DNA from: Dryas octopetala
Lineage: Eukaryota > Streptophyta > Magnoliopsida > Rosales > Rosaceae
Assembly (NCBI GenBank): GCA_963921425.1
Contig: OY992839.1
Coordinates: 17,964,910-18,028,909 of the forward strand
Direction of reading: 5' to 3'
Length of the DNA stretch: 64,000 bases
The stretch's first letter is position 1, and each line of letters begins with the position of its first letter. This document shows positions 22,536-34,259 of this stretch, piece by piece. The position numbers were made by a program, and so were the translations under genes. The notes below the pieces were generated by a model that had not been told where the DNA came from, did no database searches, and saw only the letters and a list, made by a program, of their open reading frames with translations.

Positions 22536-25500
22536 TGTTCACTCGTTTTTAGCCAAGGTTGGCCAGAAGCAACACTTTGGTCTGTTTTCGTGTAAGTACG
22601 GGGCGTGCCATCGTCAAGCCAAGTTTTGGCTCGATTGGAATGTAATAGTGATTGTGTTGAGTAATTGCGCCTAAATTGATTCTTATCAAGCGATTGATCG
22701 GCCAAGCTAGGAACCACTCTTGGCCTAGGTTCTTTTCTAGCCTCGGGGACAAGGCTCTTAAAGGCCTAGTCAGAATCGGAATCCGACCCACTAGTTGGCC
22801 TCCTTAAAATTATGTGATCGAACTCGTGCACAAAGTGGTGCAAGTGCCCAAGCAAAACAAAGAAACTATAGATAACAAAAATATAATGAAACTCAATACG
22901 ATCTTGACCAACCAAGTTAACTTCAAGATTCAAAGAAACAATGAAAATAGCAGGCATTAGATTGAGGGCGAATGAACGAAAAATTGCATTAAAGTTGAAA
23001 TCAAGACAAACAAAGTTGCATGAAAAGTAAAGAACAAAACTAAATCGATACCACAAGCCTTTGGGAAAGATAATGGCAGAGCTACAAACCTAGTGAACTA
23101 GAACTATTGAAAACCTAAAAGCGCCTTGAATGGTAGCAACTAAGTAAAATCGAAAGCAAAAGAACTTTGAGAGATTCTTGAAAGCTTGAGAGATTTGTGA
23201 GTTGATTGCTGTGTGTTGAATGTCTTCTTTTCTCTTCTGAATGTGTCTATATATAAGGGTTAGGGTAGCAATGGGCCGTTACTTGGCCCGGAATTCCCCC
23301 TAGACTCCTTGTACAGATAGGATTTGAACTCTCTTGAAATTAGGATTCGACCGGATTGTTCCTTGATAACCACGTGATCTTGAGCATTGATGGTCGATGA
23401 GAATCCTTTCCAAATTTGAACTCTTTACTTGGACGGAATTCTAGCTTAAGTAGAACTTCTTGGTGGATGAGAAATCCTTATGTGACTTGGGCAGAGCCAT
23501 TATTGTCTAAGAAATTTTATCAAGAAGCTTTCGGGCTCGATCAAACTCTTTGAGGTTTTAAGCTTAATAAAAATTCGGCCCAAATATTGAGACCCAAACT
23601 TAATTAAAAAATTAAAATAAAATGAAACGACCCAGCCTCAAAACTAGGCTGGAACCACCTCGTATTATTTTTATACCCAATAATAAAACTGCCCAGCCCA
23701 TTTTTATCTTCGATTGGACCGATTTCTTTATTTTAAATACATAACCCGGCTTCAAACTAGGCCAAAATTATTCCTCTTTGCTTGAAATTATACATGGCCT
23801 AGCAAATTGCATTTAGTTGGGCCAACTCATCTTATAAAAACATGAGAAAGAGATGACCCGGCCTCTCAATAGGCCGAAATTACTCTTTTATTTGATACAA
23901 CATAATGGATTGAGCCACTCAATAAAATATTTTGGCCTTTCACTCACACAAGTCGAGCCACTTTCATGATCCCTCGCCAAAATCCGGCTTCCTCTAGGCC
24001 TTTGAAGCCACTTCACAAAATATTTTCGCCCAGCCTCTTGTAGGCATTTTCTCCCGGCCTCATGTAGTGGGCGAACAACACTTTTGAAACCAAGGGTGAG
24101 GTAGCCCGGATAGATTTTAATTGATCACTTTCATCATGCTCACAAGGTTGGGTGATCAACATAGTTGATATTTGGGCAAAATAATCATGAAAAGAGATTG
24201 GGCGATCAAATCATAAAAAATAGGGAAATAAAGTTGCCAGGGCTATTTAGATGGTATTTGGGTGTAAAAAATGATAGAGTAGTTGGGTGGATGGGAATAA
24301 TGGTAAAAAAGCAATCCAGGCCAATCATAGGATATTTTGTGGGTGGAAGTAGCCTGGATAGCCTAGAAGAAATTTTAGTAGAAAAGGAGAGGAGAGAGGC
24401 TGGACAAAATAGGGAGAAGGAGGCCGGACAAAACAAGAAGAATAAGGCTGGATAAAAATATTTATAGGCTTTGGGTGGCCAACTTCCATGTCTCTCTTTC
24501 AAAAATAGTTTGGGCCCACTTAAAAATAAAACCACTTTTTGGTCTTTAAAAATATGTATTTGGCTAGGCATAATATATATATATACACATATACTTTTAA
24601 CCATACATATATATATAATAATATATATATGTATATATGTATGTATATTATATATATGTATTATATATATTAGTGCATACATAAAAGCCACGCCACTTAC
24701 TCTTTCAGTTGTATGTATATATACATGCAATGTGATTAATGCCACTCAATGGCATGCTTTATATATAAAGTATATATATATATACATGTAAACTCAAAAC
24801 GTCAATCAATCTCTCTCTTCAATCAATTCAGCCAGCCAATCCTATATATATATATATCAATTTATATACATCCATTGTCACTTTCTTGCTGGTATGCATT
24901 TGGGCAATTTCTATCCATTAAACCAACCCATAGCTATACATATACATCTATGTACGAATGCCCAGGCTACAAAGTTTGATTGCAATTTTCTATTTGCTCT
25001 GCATATAGGTACACTGATCCAACCATCAACTTTTCTTTCTTCTACAAAAATCTTTATTTCAAATTGACTCCAGGTAACTCCCACAAAATCCACCTAAGCT
25101 GGTTGGGCTTCCCGCATTCAATATCCATCATCCTCAATTTGGTCTCTTCTTCCTGCTTTATTGAATTTCAAAATTGGCTGAACCTTACTTGCATATTTCA
25201 CTCAGTGCAACCCATCAACCAAACAACAAACTAGATTTCTGTCCGCCAGCACTCCTTGCAATTTCCCTCCTCTCTTTTTTTTTTTTTTTTGATTCAAACA
25301 ACCAACAAACAACTACTAGTTGGATTTTAAGCCACCCAAATATCAAAATAAGTTACTACCCATGCTTCTTCTTCATCTGAAATACTCAACCATTCATTTG
25401 GCTGTCATCTTGTGGTTTTTGGAACCCCATTAGCAGCCCCTTTCAACTCTTTTTGGTTCAGTGGTAATACCGCACGCTATGTGTTTGATTTAAGTCTCCA

Positions 25501-25612
25501 CTTAGCTTGGCATGACTCAAACTTCATGAATGAAGGTAGGTTGGCCTCCCCTCCACAACCATTCTCATTCTACTTGTCTTGCCATGGTAAATGCTAATTT
25601 ATGGCCTAAACA
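22536..25612 (-). repeat. 5' LTR of the Tat element
   Basis: Direct-repeat partner of 7984-11034. In the element's direction it starts TGTTTAGGCC at 25612 and ends AGTGAACA at 22536, followed by the primer-binding site. The element promoter should be here. (TA)n blocks lie at 24572-24670. The perfect ctatc duplication follows at 25613. Confidence 0.95.
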
Positions 25613-26033
25613 CTATCTCACCGTTTTCTTGTTTTGTCTTAAATTGTCCCCCCAGGTAGTAGCTTTGGTGGAGGTCGAGCTAAACACGTCGAGGCATAGC
25701 ATCCATTTTCCATTCCCGGATCTTGTAGGCATCACTTCCATTTTGTGGAAGTTCCTTTTCTTGAATTGTAAAAAATTTCTGTAATAGGAGTAGTGGCTCT
25801 GATGACCATACTTAACTTATAAGGTTAATTTATATTGTTTGGTCTGAGACCCCTTTTTGGTTGTGGTAGAGGTGGTTGATATCTTAGAAGTATTTTTAAC
25901 AGGTTTTGAAATTTCTGGGTTAGTCCATTTTCAGGGGAGGTTCTGCCGAATTTTCGGTAGGATTTTCCTTGATTTTGGATTCCCGCAAGACCTCTCCGGG
26001 TTTCAAGGTGGAAATCCGAAGGCGGTTCTGTCA
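25613..26033 (+). mobile_element. Solo LTR nested in the G1 3' LTR, right part (U5 end)
   Basis: Continuation of 7037-7983 after the Tat insertion, beginning with the second ctatc. It aligns with the last part of the G1 LTR family (tttggtggaggtcgagc, ggtctgagacccctttttgg, ttttccttgattttggat) and ends GGCGGTTCTGTCA at 26033. At the boundary it meets the same LTR segment in the opposite direction, making an inverted junction. Confidence 0.75.
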
Positions 26034-28900
26034 CCTCGAGAGGTTCTGTAGGATCCAAAATCAAGAAAAATCATACCAAAAATTCGGCAGAACCTCCCCT
26101 AAAAATGGACTAACCCAAAATTTATAAAACCTGTAAAAGCACTTCTAAAACATCAGCAGCCTCTACCACAACCAAAAAGGGGTCTCAGACCCAAACAACA
26201 CCACAATAACATAAGGTTCCAGTATGGTTCTCAGAGCCACTACTTCTATTAGAGCAAATTTTACAGTTAAAGTAAAAAGGAACTTCCAAAATGGAAGCAA
26301 TGCCTACAAGATCCGAGTAAGGAAAATGGACGTTATGCCTCGACGTGATTGGCTCGACCTCCACCAATGCTACGGCATAGGGGGAAGAATTTAAGACAAA
26401 ACAAGAAAATTGTGAGATAACTCAGTGAGTGGACAGTTTTATGGAAACTAAACAAAGATTATATATCTTTTCAGAAAAATCCTTTCAAACCACGTTTAAC
26501 TCTAAAATCTCGCGTCACTCTTTGAAAACCCCAAGTTTTAGACTATTTTTGAAATCTCTTCTCAAATGTCATAGAAACTATTTAAACACAAGATAGAAAG
26601 ATTCAACAAGTAAGAAGTCGTTCTTCGAAAACTTTCTGAGTAAAAGTATTATGTAGCACCATATACTTAAGAATCAAAATTAACATAAAAAGGAAATTTA
26701 TCCGTACTCAACCCGTAACTGTAGACAGTATCCTGGCCACAATCTCTTACAGAGATGTCACTCTGCACGAGCAGGCTCGTATCCTGGCCACAATCCCGTG
26801 CATTTTACACAGGCAGGCTCGTCCGATCAATACGTGCATTTACACAGCAGTTTTAAAATACTCTTTAAATCTCTACTTACCTTTGAAATGAAAATCCCTT
26901 TATTTTCCCTCAACGCTCTCATTAATAATTCAAACTCTAAAGTGTCATTATTTCGAATAAATTTAATATACATAAAACTGTTCATAATATCTGAACGCTA
27001 CGCAAAATAATTTCATGAAGATGAGAATTGAACTATGAGATTATCACACCTTTAACTATCAACTCAAGGCTTACTCAAAACTTTGAAATCGATTTATTCT
27101 CAATAAAATTCTTGTATAAACTCACGTTTGAAATCGTTTATCTCTCACGACTCTTAAAACCAAGTTAATTCATCAATCTCATATGAAGAAATCATTTAAT
27201 AAAACTTAAGGTAAGAACATTAATTAAACTAATGAAAATATATACTTTGAAAATCATAAATCATTTATAACAAGTCCAATCCCAAAATATTTTAACTTAA
27301 TCCACACTCAAATAAATCAATTAAGAAAGAATTAATCCATACTCACAATTTATCATTTCTCAATTAAAACTCAAGATAAACAAATAAATCCAATCATAAA
27401 GTAAAAAAAAAATGTTTCTAAAACAAAAGTCCACTCACAAAGATAGCCCTAGCTTCAATCCTCCGCCGGATCGTCACGAGCCACGGTCGTCTCGCCTATA
27501 AAATAAAAAATCGAAGAAATACAATTAGTTCCGACTCAAGACACTTAAATGTATAAGTGTGCACAACTTAACGTCACACCCGACTCTCGTTCTAACTCGA
27601 TAGTTCACACATTCACACATAGATCCAAAACACCTACATAAACACTCCGAAAACTCCCCGGCTCAGCATAACAAAAAAATCCTAACCGAGATCGATAACC
27701 AACTCTAAAGTTGTCCTAAAATAAACCTACAATTGCAAAAAGGTATTGAGGGTTCGAAGTTGCTGTGTGTGTCGCCCGAGGTGATTGTTTCCAGTCCAAA
27801 TTCAACCAAATAAACCTAATTTCAACAAAACCCACTAATGTTTCTCAGTCCTAAACAACTATTGGGTCTCCTAGGGACGAAATTTGTCCAAGATACCACC
27901 ATAAAAGCCTTCAAATCTGAAAATCCAATAAAAACCTGAAATGACTCCAAACCCCCAACTCAAACTTCCACAAAAACTCAATTTAAACAATGAATTCAAT
28001 AGGAAAAAAGAAAGCTCACAGCAAATGAAGGATTACCCACCAAAAATCTCAAAGATTTGAGGTGAAAATAAGACTGAAAATGGAGAGGAAGGCCGGCGGG
28101 TCTGTGTGGCTTTTTCGAGCAGAACTGGAGTGCAGGAGGGGTTGGGTTGGCGGGATGAGCAACTGGGGGTGTTGGTTGGCCTGTGGGAAGGTCACTGGCG
28201 GCTGGTGTCGGCGAGATGTGGCTGGTTTTGGTGGTTGGTGGTCGAGCACAGAGAAAGGGAAGAGAGAAGGAGAACACGGGGAGAGAGAATGAGGAGGAGA
28301 GAGAGTGGGCTCGGGAAAGGTGGTCGGCGTCGGGGGAGGGCTCGCCGGTGGTCAGTGGTGGTGGCTATGGTACCTGGTGGTTTCGGGCAGAGGGGGGCTG
28401 CAGGAGAGAGAAGGAAAAATGGAGAGAGAGAGAGAGAGAGAGCGATTTGTAGAAATTTCTGGAGAGAGGAGAAAGAATGAGAGATTTTCAAAAATAAAAA
28501 TGGGTTTTTAAAAACCCGTAAGTGCAATTTTACACAATTGCCCCACACTTGTATGATCCACAACTTCTAAACCGTAACTCGGATCAACGCGTGCTACGTG
28601 TCTATAACATCGTGGGCTCGAGACCTTTGTAACGAGCCCAGAGTCAAAATCAAAAGCCCATTTGTTTTAAAAGTCAACTTTTAGGTCAAACCCATTATAA
28701 AACAAAATTTAAAAATTAACTTAAAATCTTTTTATTTTTCAACAAAAATTCTCAAAATATTTAGAATACTTTTCAAAAATAAAATTTAGAAAAATATGGG
28801 ATCCTATACGCTACTTCCCATTGTGCCTCTAAATGGCCATTACGAATAAAAAATTTAAATTTCTCGTGAAATTTGGGTCGGGTCGGGTCGGGTCGTTACA
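26034..28900 (-). repeat. 3' LTR of the G1 chromovirus-like element, main part
   Basis: On the minus strand it starts TGTAACGACCCGACCCGACC at 28900, right after a polypurine tract, and runs left to about 26034. The final 37 bases are at 7000-7036. Net length is about 2.9 kb. The segment 26040-26900 matches 36230-37045 closely, which identifies both as the same family. The GC-rich zone 28080-28450 and the GA tract at 28421-28441 give long but meaningless open frames. The tandem cctggccacaatct-type units at 26730-26840 correspond to the minisatellite of the 5' copy. Confidence 0.85.
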
Positions 28901-28989
28901 ACCTTCCCCCTTATAAAAATTCCGTCCTCGAAATTTAGATGTCTTGTAAAAGATAAGTGGAAGTCAAAAAGCGTCATCTTGCCAACTAA
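28901..28989 (-). other. Polypurine tract and 3' untranslated remnant of G1
   Basis: The minus strand reads AATTTCGAGGACGGAATTTT, then TATAAGGGGGAAGGT, then the LTR start. This is the classic end of plant Tekay/Del-type chromoviruses. The reverse transcriptase, RNase H, integrase and chromodomain that should precede it are missing. Confidence 0.8.
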
Positions 28990-29113
28990 CTGCAATTCAA
29001 ACTACTAGATTATACAACAACCCTTAAGTGATAGAGGAAAGTGTGTGGTACCAAGGTCCAACAAAATACATGCATTTCGCCCAAAGATAGAAATCATACC
29101 ATCATGACTTCCG
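28990..29113 (-). pseudogene. G1 protease fragment, separated from gag by a CACTA insertion
   Basis: Reading left from the CACTA edge on the minus strand, and allowing one lost base, the frame gives GMISIFGRNACILLDLGTTH. This matches the chromovirus protease start, whose active site is normally DPGATH. It joins in frame with the gag end at 34828-34846 (DALALP plus EV) once the CACTA element and one ccg are removed. The frame then dissolves, and about 90 bases later the polypurine tract appears, so the rest of pol was deleted. Confidence 0.7.
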
Positions 29114-29756
29114 CACTACAAGAAAAACTTTAATACATATCACTATTTTAATATCAGTTTTTATATTAACTGATATTATAAATTTTTAGATATCAGTTAA
29201 TTTTTAAAATGATATCTTAACTCATTAACATATCACCATTTTTTTATTTCGATATCTTAATTTTGTATTTTTGATTAACAAATAGATAAAACTGATATGT
29301 AAAAATCATAACTGATAACTATATTTCACCTAAAAAAACACATTTCCCGCAACTTAAAAATTTTGGCTGAGTTTCCTAACCTAAGTCACGATATCTCTCA
29401 CTGGCCTCTCGATCAAACACACACATTCCCTCACACTCGCATCGCACGCCTCCCTCAACCCTCAGCCTCTAGCTCTCTCTCTCTCGCCATCGTCGCCAGC
29501 TCTCTTGCCGTCGCCGTCGCCACAGCTCTCTCGACGTCGCCGTCACCACAGCTCTCTCTCTCTCTCTCGCCGCATCCTCTCTCGTCTCATCCATCTCTCT
29601 GTCTCACGCAGTCATCGTCGCCTCCCTCCCTCCGTCTCACCACCATCCTCTCTTTATCTCATCATGGCCTCCATCTCTCTGTCTCACCACCATCCTCTCT
29701 ATTTATAACCCATCGTCCGTCCCGACTCTCACCTAGTCACCCATCGCCAATCTAAG

Positions 29757-29866
29757 GTAATTTTTAATTTAGGTTTCTGTTTAGGGATTTCGGTAATTTT
29801 TAATTTGGGTTTCTGTTTAGGGATTTAAGTAATTTTTAATTTGGGTTTCTGTTTAGGGATTAAGGA
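29757..29866. repeat. Three tandem copies of a ~36-bp unit
   Basis: The unit taatttttaatttgggtttc followed by tgtttagggatt is repeated three times with one or two changes. It follows the CT-rich zone at the left side of CACTA 1 and is non-coding. Confidence 0.85.
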
Positions 29867-31907
29867 TGTAGGATTTATGTTTAGGGGTTTTTGTTTTGCT
29901 TCTGAATGTTGGTTATGGTTATTCATTGATTTTGATTTGGGTGTTGCTAATTTTTTCTCCTGCACTTGCTCCATTGAGATCTGAATTATGGGTCCTTCCC
30001 GTGACATCATTTTGATTTGATTTGGGTTTTACGAATCTTCTTTCATTTGTTTGGAATTGGAGTTCTCCATTTTTTTTATAATCATTAATCTTGCATGTCT
30101 GTAGTTGAGGTCTGAATTTAGTATTCCAATTCAAATTGCGAATTTTTTATCTGATTTATTATTTGTGGTTTTTCTTTTTGTACTTTATTCTCATTAAAAG
30201 TAGTTTTTTTTTTTTTTTTGGGTGTAAATTAAAAGAAGTTGTTTAATGGTAATTAATTTGTAATCTATCACAAATTCACAATAAATGCTTTATTTTTCTT
30301 TGTATGGACTCTAGTAGTTGAACTATCATCCTATGGTTTCGAATTTGACTTTTAAAAAGTTAAAAGGCCGTCTGGACAAGTTTTCAAGTAAAGGATAAAA
30401 AAGTTCTGTTCTTTTATCATCCACTGCTCTTTGAATATGCAGCTTTTGTATTGGTACTTGATATAGCTTTGTAATAACTAATAAGTACCCCTTTTTTTGA
30501 AGTAGAATCAATTATATATGGAGGGGGTAAATTAGTAAATTTATTTGTTCATTTCAATTAAACAGTTGTTAGACCTTTAAAATTGGTGGTTTATAGTACT
30601 GTGCACAGTTGATTGACTTGCTCATTTGGTTTGTTTTATAGAATCAATTCTTATCCCAAAGACTTTCTTAAAAGGCGTTTAGTGGTAGGGGAGTGCTCTT
30701 TAGGGAGCATCAATAGTGCCCCCTTTTATCTTTTTCTAAATATGCTTTGTTAAGAGTCATGTTATGCTTTATGTTAGTGTTCCAGTGATTTTTTTGTTAA
30801 AAGCTATTTAAGATATTTACCTACATATCGTGTTGATACTGTATTGGGTTTTTGTGAGATTCATAAAAATTGTATCAATAGATTATACCATATACTAATG
30901 ATATCATTTCATGGTTTTTTTCCTGTTTTATTTTTGATTGTGTAGGTAGTCCAGATCTGTGATTAGTCATGGTTCCTAGTACTAGTATTTATATGTGTTA
31001 TTATGAGGCATATGGGTAAGTCAAGAAAATCCATTTGTTGTGCTTTACGCATAGCCATTTGAACTTTCCTTTTTGCTATTTAAACATGCCATGATTAGAA
31101 CAGGGGCTAGTTTCTTATAAAAAAAGGGGGCATTTTAGTATTCCAATTCCGATTTGGTGATTGTAATGAATCTAATGATGGCTTTATAATGCTACTTTTT
31201 GTGTAAGGACTGTTTGAATTTTCTTGGTTGAAAATGCTCGCAAAACTGTTCTCTATATTATTTGCCAAGTGTTTTTCTTCTTTGAGATATTACGATCTTT
31301 GGGCTATACTCTTAGCTAATATTATTGTGTTTGTTTGCAGATGAGAGGCTATGGTGATGAAATTACATGGATTGATGAGAGGCTAAATAAAAAATACAAT
31401 ATGTATTCTTGTATATTAAATTTATTTACAAATCTGAATAGTTATAAAATTTTAACAATGGGGGAATTGTTGGATTCCCCCAATTTTTTTAATTTTGAAA
31501 ATTTCAGCGACTGTTGCTCCTTTTGTCCCCATGAAATTTTTTTATTGGGACTGTTAGTGGGCAATGAATGATATTAGACAACAAGGCCTGCCGCCTGACA
31601 CATTGGCAGGTTATGTTTAATCAAAAAAATACATAAAATGGAAAATAGAGAAGGATTGATATAGAAACATACCCTGTAGGCCAATACCGACCCCATCCTG
31701 TGAGACTGTCATGCTAAGGGTGGCTGCACTGTCACCATTGGACTTTGGTGACTCTTAAGAGTCCCTGTGAGTGGGGAAGGTGACTGTTTCCCATCAGATG
31801 GTAAACCCTATTATTCTTGTAGTGTTATCGGTCACACACCTTCTTTCTTCATGTTGAATCTGCCAGCTTTGCCTTTGTAGTTTCTCATAAAGGCTTATAT
31901 TTTGTAG

Positions 31908-32570
31908 GTACAAGGTGCTGACATTGACTGGATAAAGATTGTCTCACCAGAAGAAATAAGCCTTATGGTATGTTATCCCGGTGTGATTTTTGTCTTTTTT
32001 GGTTATGTGGTATCTTTTTTCATCCCATTCCTTAAATTCTCCCCACCCCCCAGAATCCATTATGAAGCAGCTATGGATTTAATGTTATCCTACTTGATAA
32101 TTTCAGGAAGGGAACTCACATACTATTGATTTAATGGCTGGGATTAGTGATGGGAGGACATTTGACTCTTATCAGGTTTGAATTGACTTGATCTAGTAGC
32201 ACCTGGAGCTATGTGTCTCAGTATGTCTTCTGCTGCATGCTCAAAAGTGGATTTGGTAGAACACAATTGAGGGAATTAGTTCCAGTTTGCATGTGAATAA
32301 TTAAGCTTTTTTTTTTTTGTAGATATTCTTGACCTTGTTTGTTTTCTTATCTGTGTGTGAGCACAATTTGTAAGCCATATTCTTGCTTTATTTCTTACAT
32401 GTGAGAGGTTCAATGGTTTGCAGTTGGCCTACATGAATATTCATGTGCATGTTGAGGATCATATTATTGAGTTGTTAGATATTGATGATATATCCAGCCC
32501 AGGTGGTGGATATGTTAATAGTCCGAAATTTAAAATTTTGGCTATGAATCTTGGGATCACAACTTTATTT
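31908..32570 (+). pseudogene. Three in-phase exons resembling plant nucleoporin NUP210 (gp210), carried by CACTA 1
   Basis: Exons 31908-31967, 32107-32175 and 32424-32570 have AG acceptors and GT donors. All are phase 0 and open, giving 92 codons. The peptides include GADIDWIKIVSPEEISLM, HTIDLMAGISDGRTFDSYQ, YMNIHVHVEDHIIELLDIDD and SPKFKILAMNLGITTLF. From memory these look like a part of plant NUP210/gp210, a membrane nucleoporin with many Ig-like repeats, but I could not compare sequences. The piece has no start or stop of its own and is far shorter than the family, so it is a captured genomic fragment with introns, not a retrocopy. Confidence 0.45.
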
Positions 32571-33029
32571 GTAAGTTCCTCATTTTGATATGGCTTTGTG
32601 GACAACAAATTTAGACTTTTAATTGTTCTCTTATATGAATCTGAACACAACATAAAAAGAAGCACAAGAAAGAAAACTGTGTTTAGTAGTGAGTGAAATG
32701 TTTCATATGCTGTGGAAACAAATTGAAACCAGCTCTTAGCCAATTTTAAGTCATGGGATTCAATCTAAGAAAGTAGGTGGTTGAATCCCTAGATGATTAG
32801 GTCTAAGTGATTAAATTTTAAAAGGGTGAGAAGAGATTTTGAGGTTAACTCAGGGCAATCCCTTATTATGCACCCAATCACTTGGGCAGAAAATAAAATA
32901 AAATATATAAACAAGGAAAAGGAAAAAAATAGAAACAGTTCCACGCACATAATATCTTGCACATAATATCTTGCATATATGCAATATGCCTTAACAATTC
33001 ATACTTACAGCTATTTGGTTCCATAATAG

Positions 33030-33182
33030 GTGAATGAGTACTCATCTTTGAAGAACGAAGTCTTGTACTCATGGGGCGAACTGGGACCTAGGCCTTTTTT
33101 CCTTCGTCTTGGAGGTTTGTGGTTGGTAACTTTCACAGTTTTAGGAGCGCCTATTGCAGCTGCAAGCTTTAATCCATCAAGG
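33030..33182 (+). pseudogene. Captured exon of a DUF1230 / CGLD27-like (Ycf36-related) plastid protein gene in CACTA 1
   Basis: A 51-codon exon between an AG acceptor (ataatag) and a GT donor (gggtaagatt) is fully open. It starts VNEYSSLKNEVLYSWGELGP and ends with a hydrophobic stretch LWLVTFTVLGAPIAAASFNP plus SR. The NEY...LK...W start and the G-PIAAASF-P motif are typical of the DUF1230/Ycf36 family, which includes the Arabidopsis plastid protein CGLD27. Only this one exon is recognisable, so the element carries a fragment. Preserved frame and splice sites suggest either a recent capture or some constraint. Confidence 0.7.
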
Positions 33183-33493
33183 GTAAGATTAAGATACTAA
33201 ACATTTTTAAGTCAACATCAAAAGAGATGATATGTCAGTATGACCAGATGCCAAATATATATAGTGCACACACAAAAAAAAAATGATTAATGTCTCAAGA
33301 CAACCAGCAGATTTTTCAGAAACTAGAAGAGAAATGTGTCTCTGTGCTTCCATGTCTAACACTATACTCTATTATGGTAACTTTCTAAATTTTACCTAGA
33401 TAGTCATTGAGTATGTTCTCATTGTTATGCCCTTGACTGTGGCTGATACTTACATGATCCATTTTCTCAATCATATATATGTGATGCCATCTG

Positions 33494-33660
33494 AAAGCCC
33501 TTGCTGGCATGGCCAACATTTCGTTGCCTTTTGGGATTCTAGAAATGCAATCTCAATTAAATTCAAACTAAAGCCCTTGCTGGCATGGCCTACATTTTGT
33601 TGCCTTTTGGGATTCTAGAAATGCAATCTCTATTAAATTCAAACTAAAGCCCTTGCTGCC
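33494..33660. repeat. 76-bp tandem duplication with a partial third copy
   Basis: The unit starting aaagcccttgctggcatggc occupies 33494-33569 and 33570-33645, and a third copy begins at 33646 and fades after ~14 bases. Only a few substitutions separate the first two copies, so the duplication is fairly young. It lies in an intron-like stretch of CACTA 1. Confidence 0.93.
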
Positions 33661-33778
33661 AACTGATACAAATTTGGTTTCAGTATATGTTTCATGTTAT
33701 TAATGCACTTAATGTCCTTTGGGATCCTTGCTACCCTTGCTGCAATCTTATTAATGCACTTTTATTTCTTATTTTTAG

Positions 33779-33847
33779 TGGAGTCACCTGAAGAACAAGC
33801 GGAGCAGTTACACACAGGAACAAATAGATGAAGTATGGGTTGAATGA
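33779..33847 (+). pseudogene. Terminal exon shared by the two CACTA elements (SSYTQ-QIDEVW motif)
   Basis: After a tttttag acceptor the exon reads WSHLKNKRSSYTQEQIDEVW plus VE and a TGA stop. The same exon, slightly longer, occurs in CACTA 3 at 61364-61462 on the opposite strand, and in both cases it sits inside the end that bears the TATATC subterminal repeats. It may therefore be the family's own last coding exon and not a capture. I do not recognise the protein. Confidence 0.55.
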
Positions 33848-33985
33848 GGAGATTTTGTTTCCATGAATTTTATTTAGACTGACATGCATGTTAATTTGGT
33901 ACCTTTTGGAGCATTTTTCTGTGGATATGAGATATATACTAGCTAGTTGACATTCCAATATTTTGTATAGACAGAATTTAGGCCT

Positions 33986-34055
33986 AGATTTATGGATAGC
34001 CCTCATCATGTATAGTGATTTTGGGGTATACATGATGAGGGCTATCCATAAATCT
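33986..34055. repeat. Perfect or near-perfect hairpin with 29-bp arms
   Basis: The arm agatttatggatagccctc and onward (33986-34014) is mirrored at 34027-34055 with a 12-base loop. It lies downstream of the last exon of CACTA 1. It could be a small fold-back insertion or a hairpin RNA source. No further support. Confidence 0.85.
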
Positions 34056-34259
34056 ATATGGATTTGTAATCTTATTTTGTTAACTTCTAGTTTGGATGTT
34101 GGATTCATTTATATGAATGGAAGAATTTAAGTTGGATTACTTTAGAAGCTTAGTAATTGTTGGGTGGATGCATATTTACCAATTAATTTCTATCAATATC
34201 AGAAGCCTATTGCATATCAGATTTTGTAAAAATGCAACGATAAGCAAGGAAGTTTCAAC

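Larger units (their letters stand above)
7984..25612 (-). mobile_element. Tat-lineage Ty3/gypsy retrotransposon, structurally complete, 17,629 bp
   Basis: Two direct repeats (7984-11034 and 22536-25612) of about 3.05-3.08 kb flank the internal region and are bordered by a perfect 5-bp target-site duplication, ctatc (7979-7983 and 25613-25617). Gene order on the minus strand is 5' LTR (right), primer-binding site, gag, protease, reverse transcriptase, RNase H, integrase, polypurine tract, 3' LTR (left). Great size, long LTRs, an extra RNase H just before integrase and an antisense reading frame near the 3' LTR are known marks of the Tat branch (Ogre/Retand/TatIV-VI type). Gag and pol contain stops, and the reverse transcriptase has lost its core, so this copy cannot be autonomous. 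Confidence 0.93.

Noticed and set aside
28062..28563. Several overlapping open frames of 66-124 codons on both strands
   Set aside because: They come from a GC- and GA-rich LTR zone. The peptides are Arg/Gly/Ser-rich or Ser/Pro-rich low complexity with no domain.
29363..29755. A 130-codon Ser/Leu/Pro-rich frame at the left side of CACTA 1
   Set aside because: It is driven by CT-rich low-complexity sequence. No domain and no splice context.
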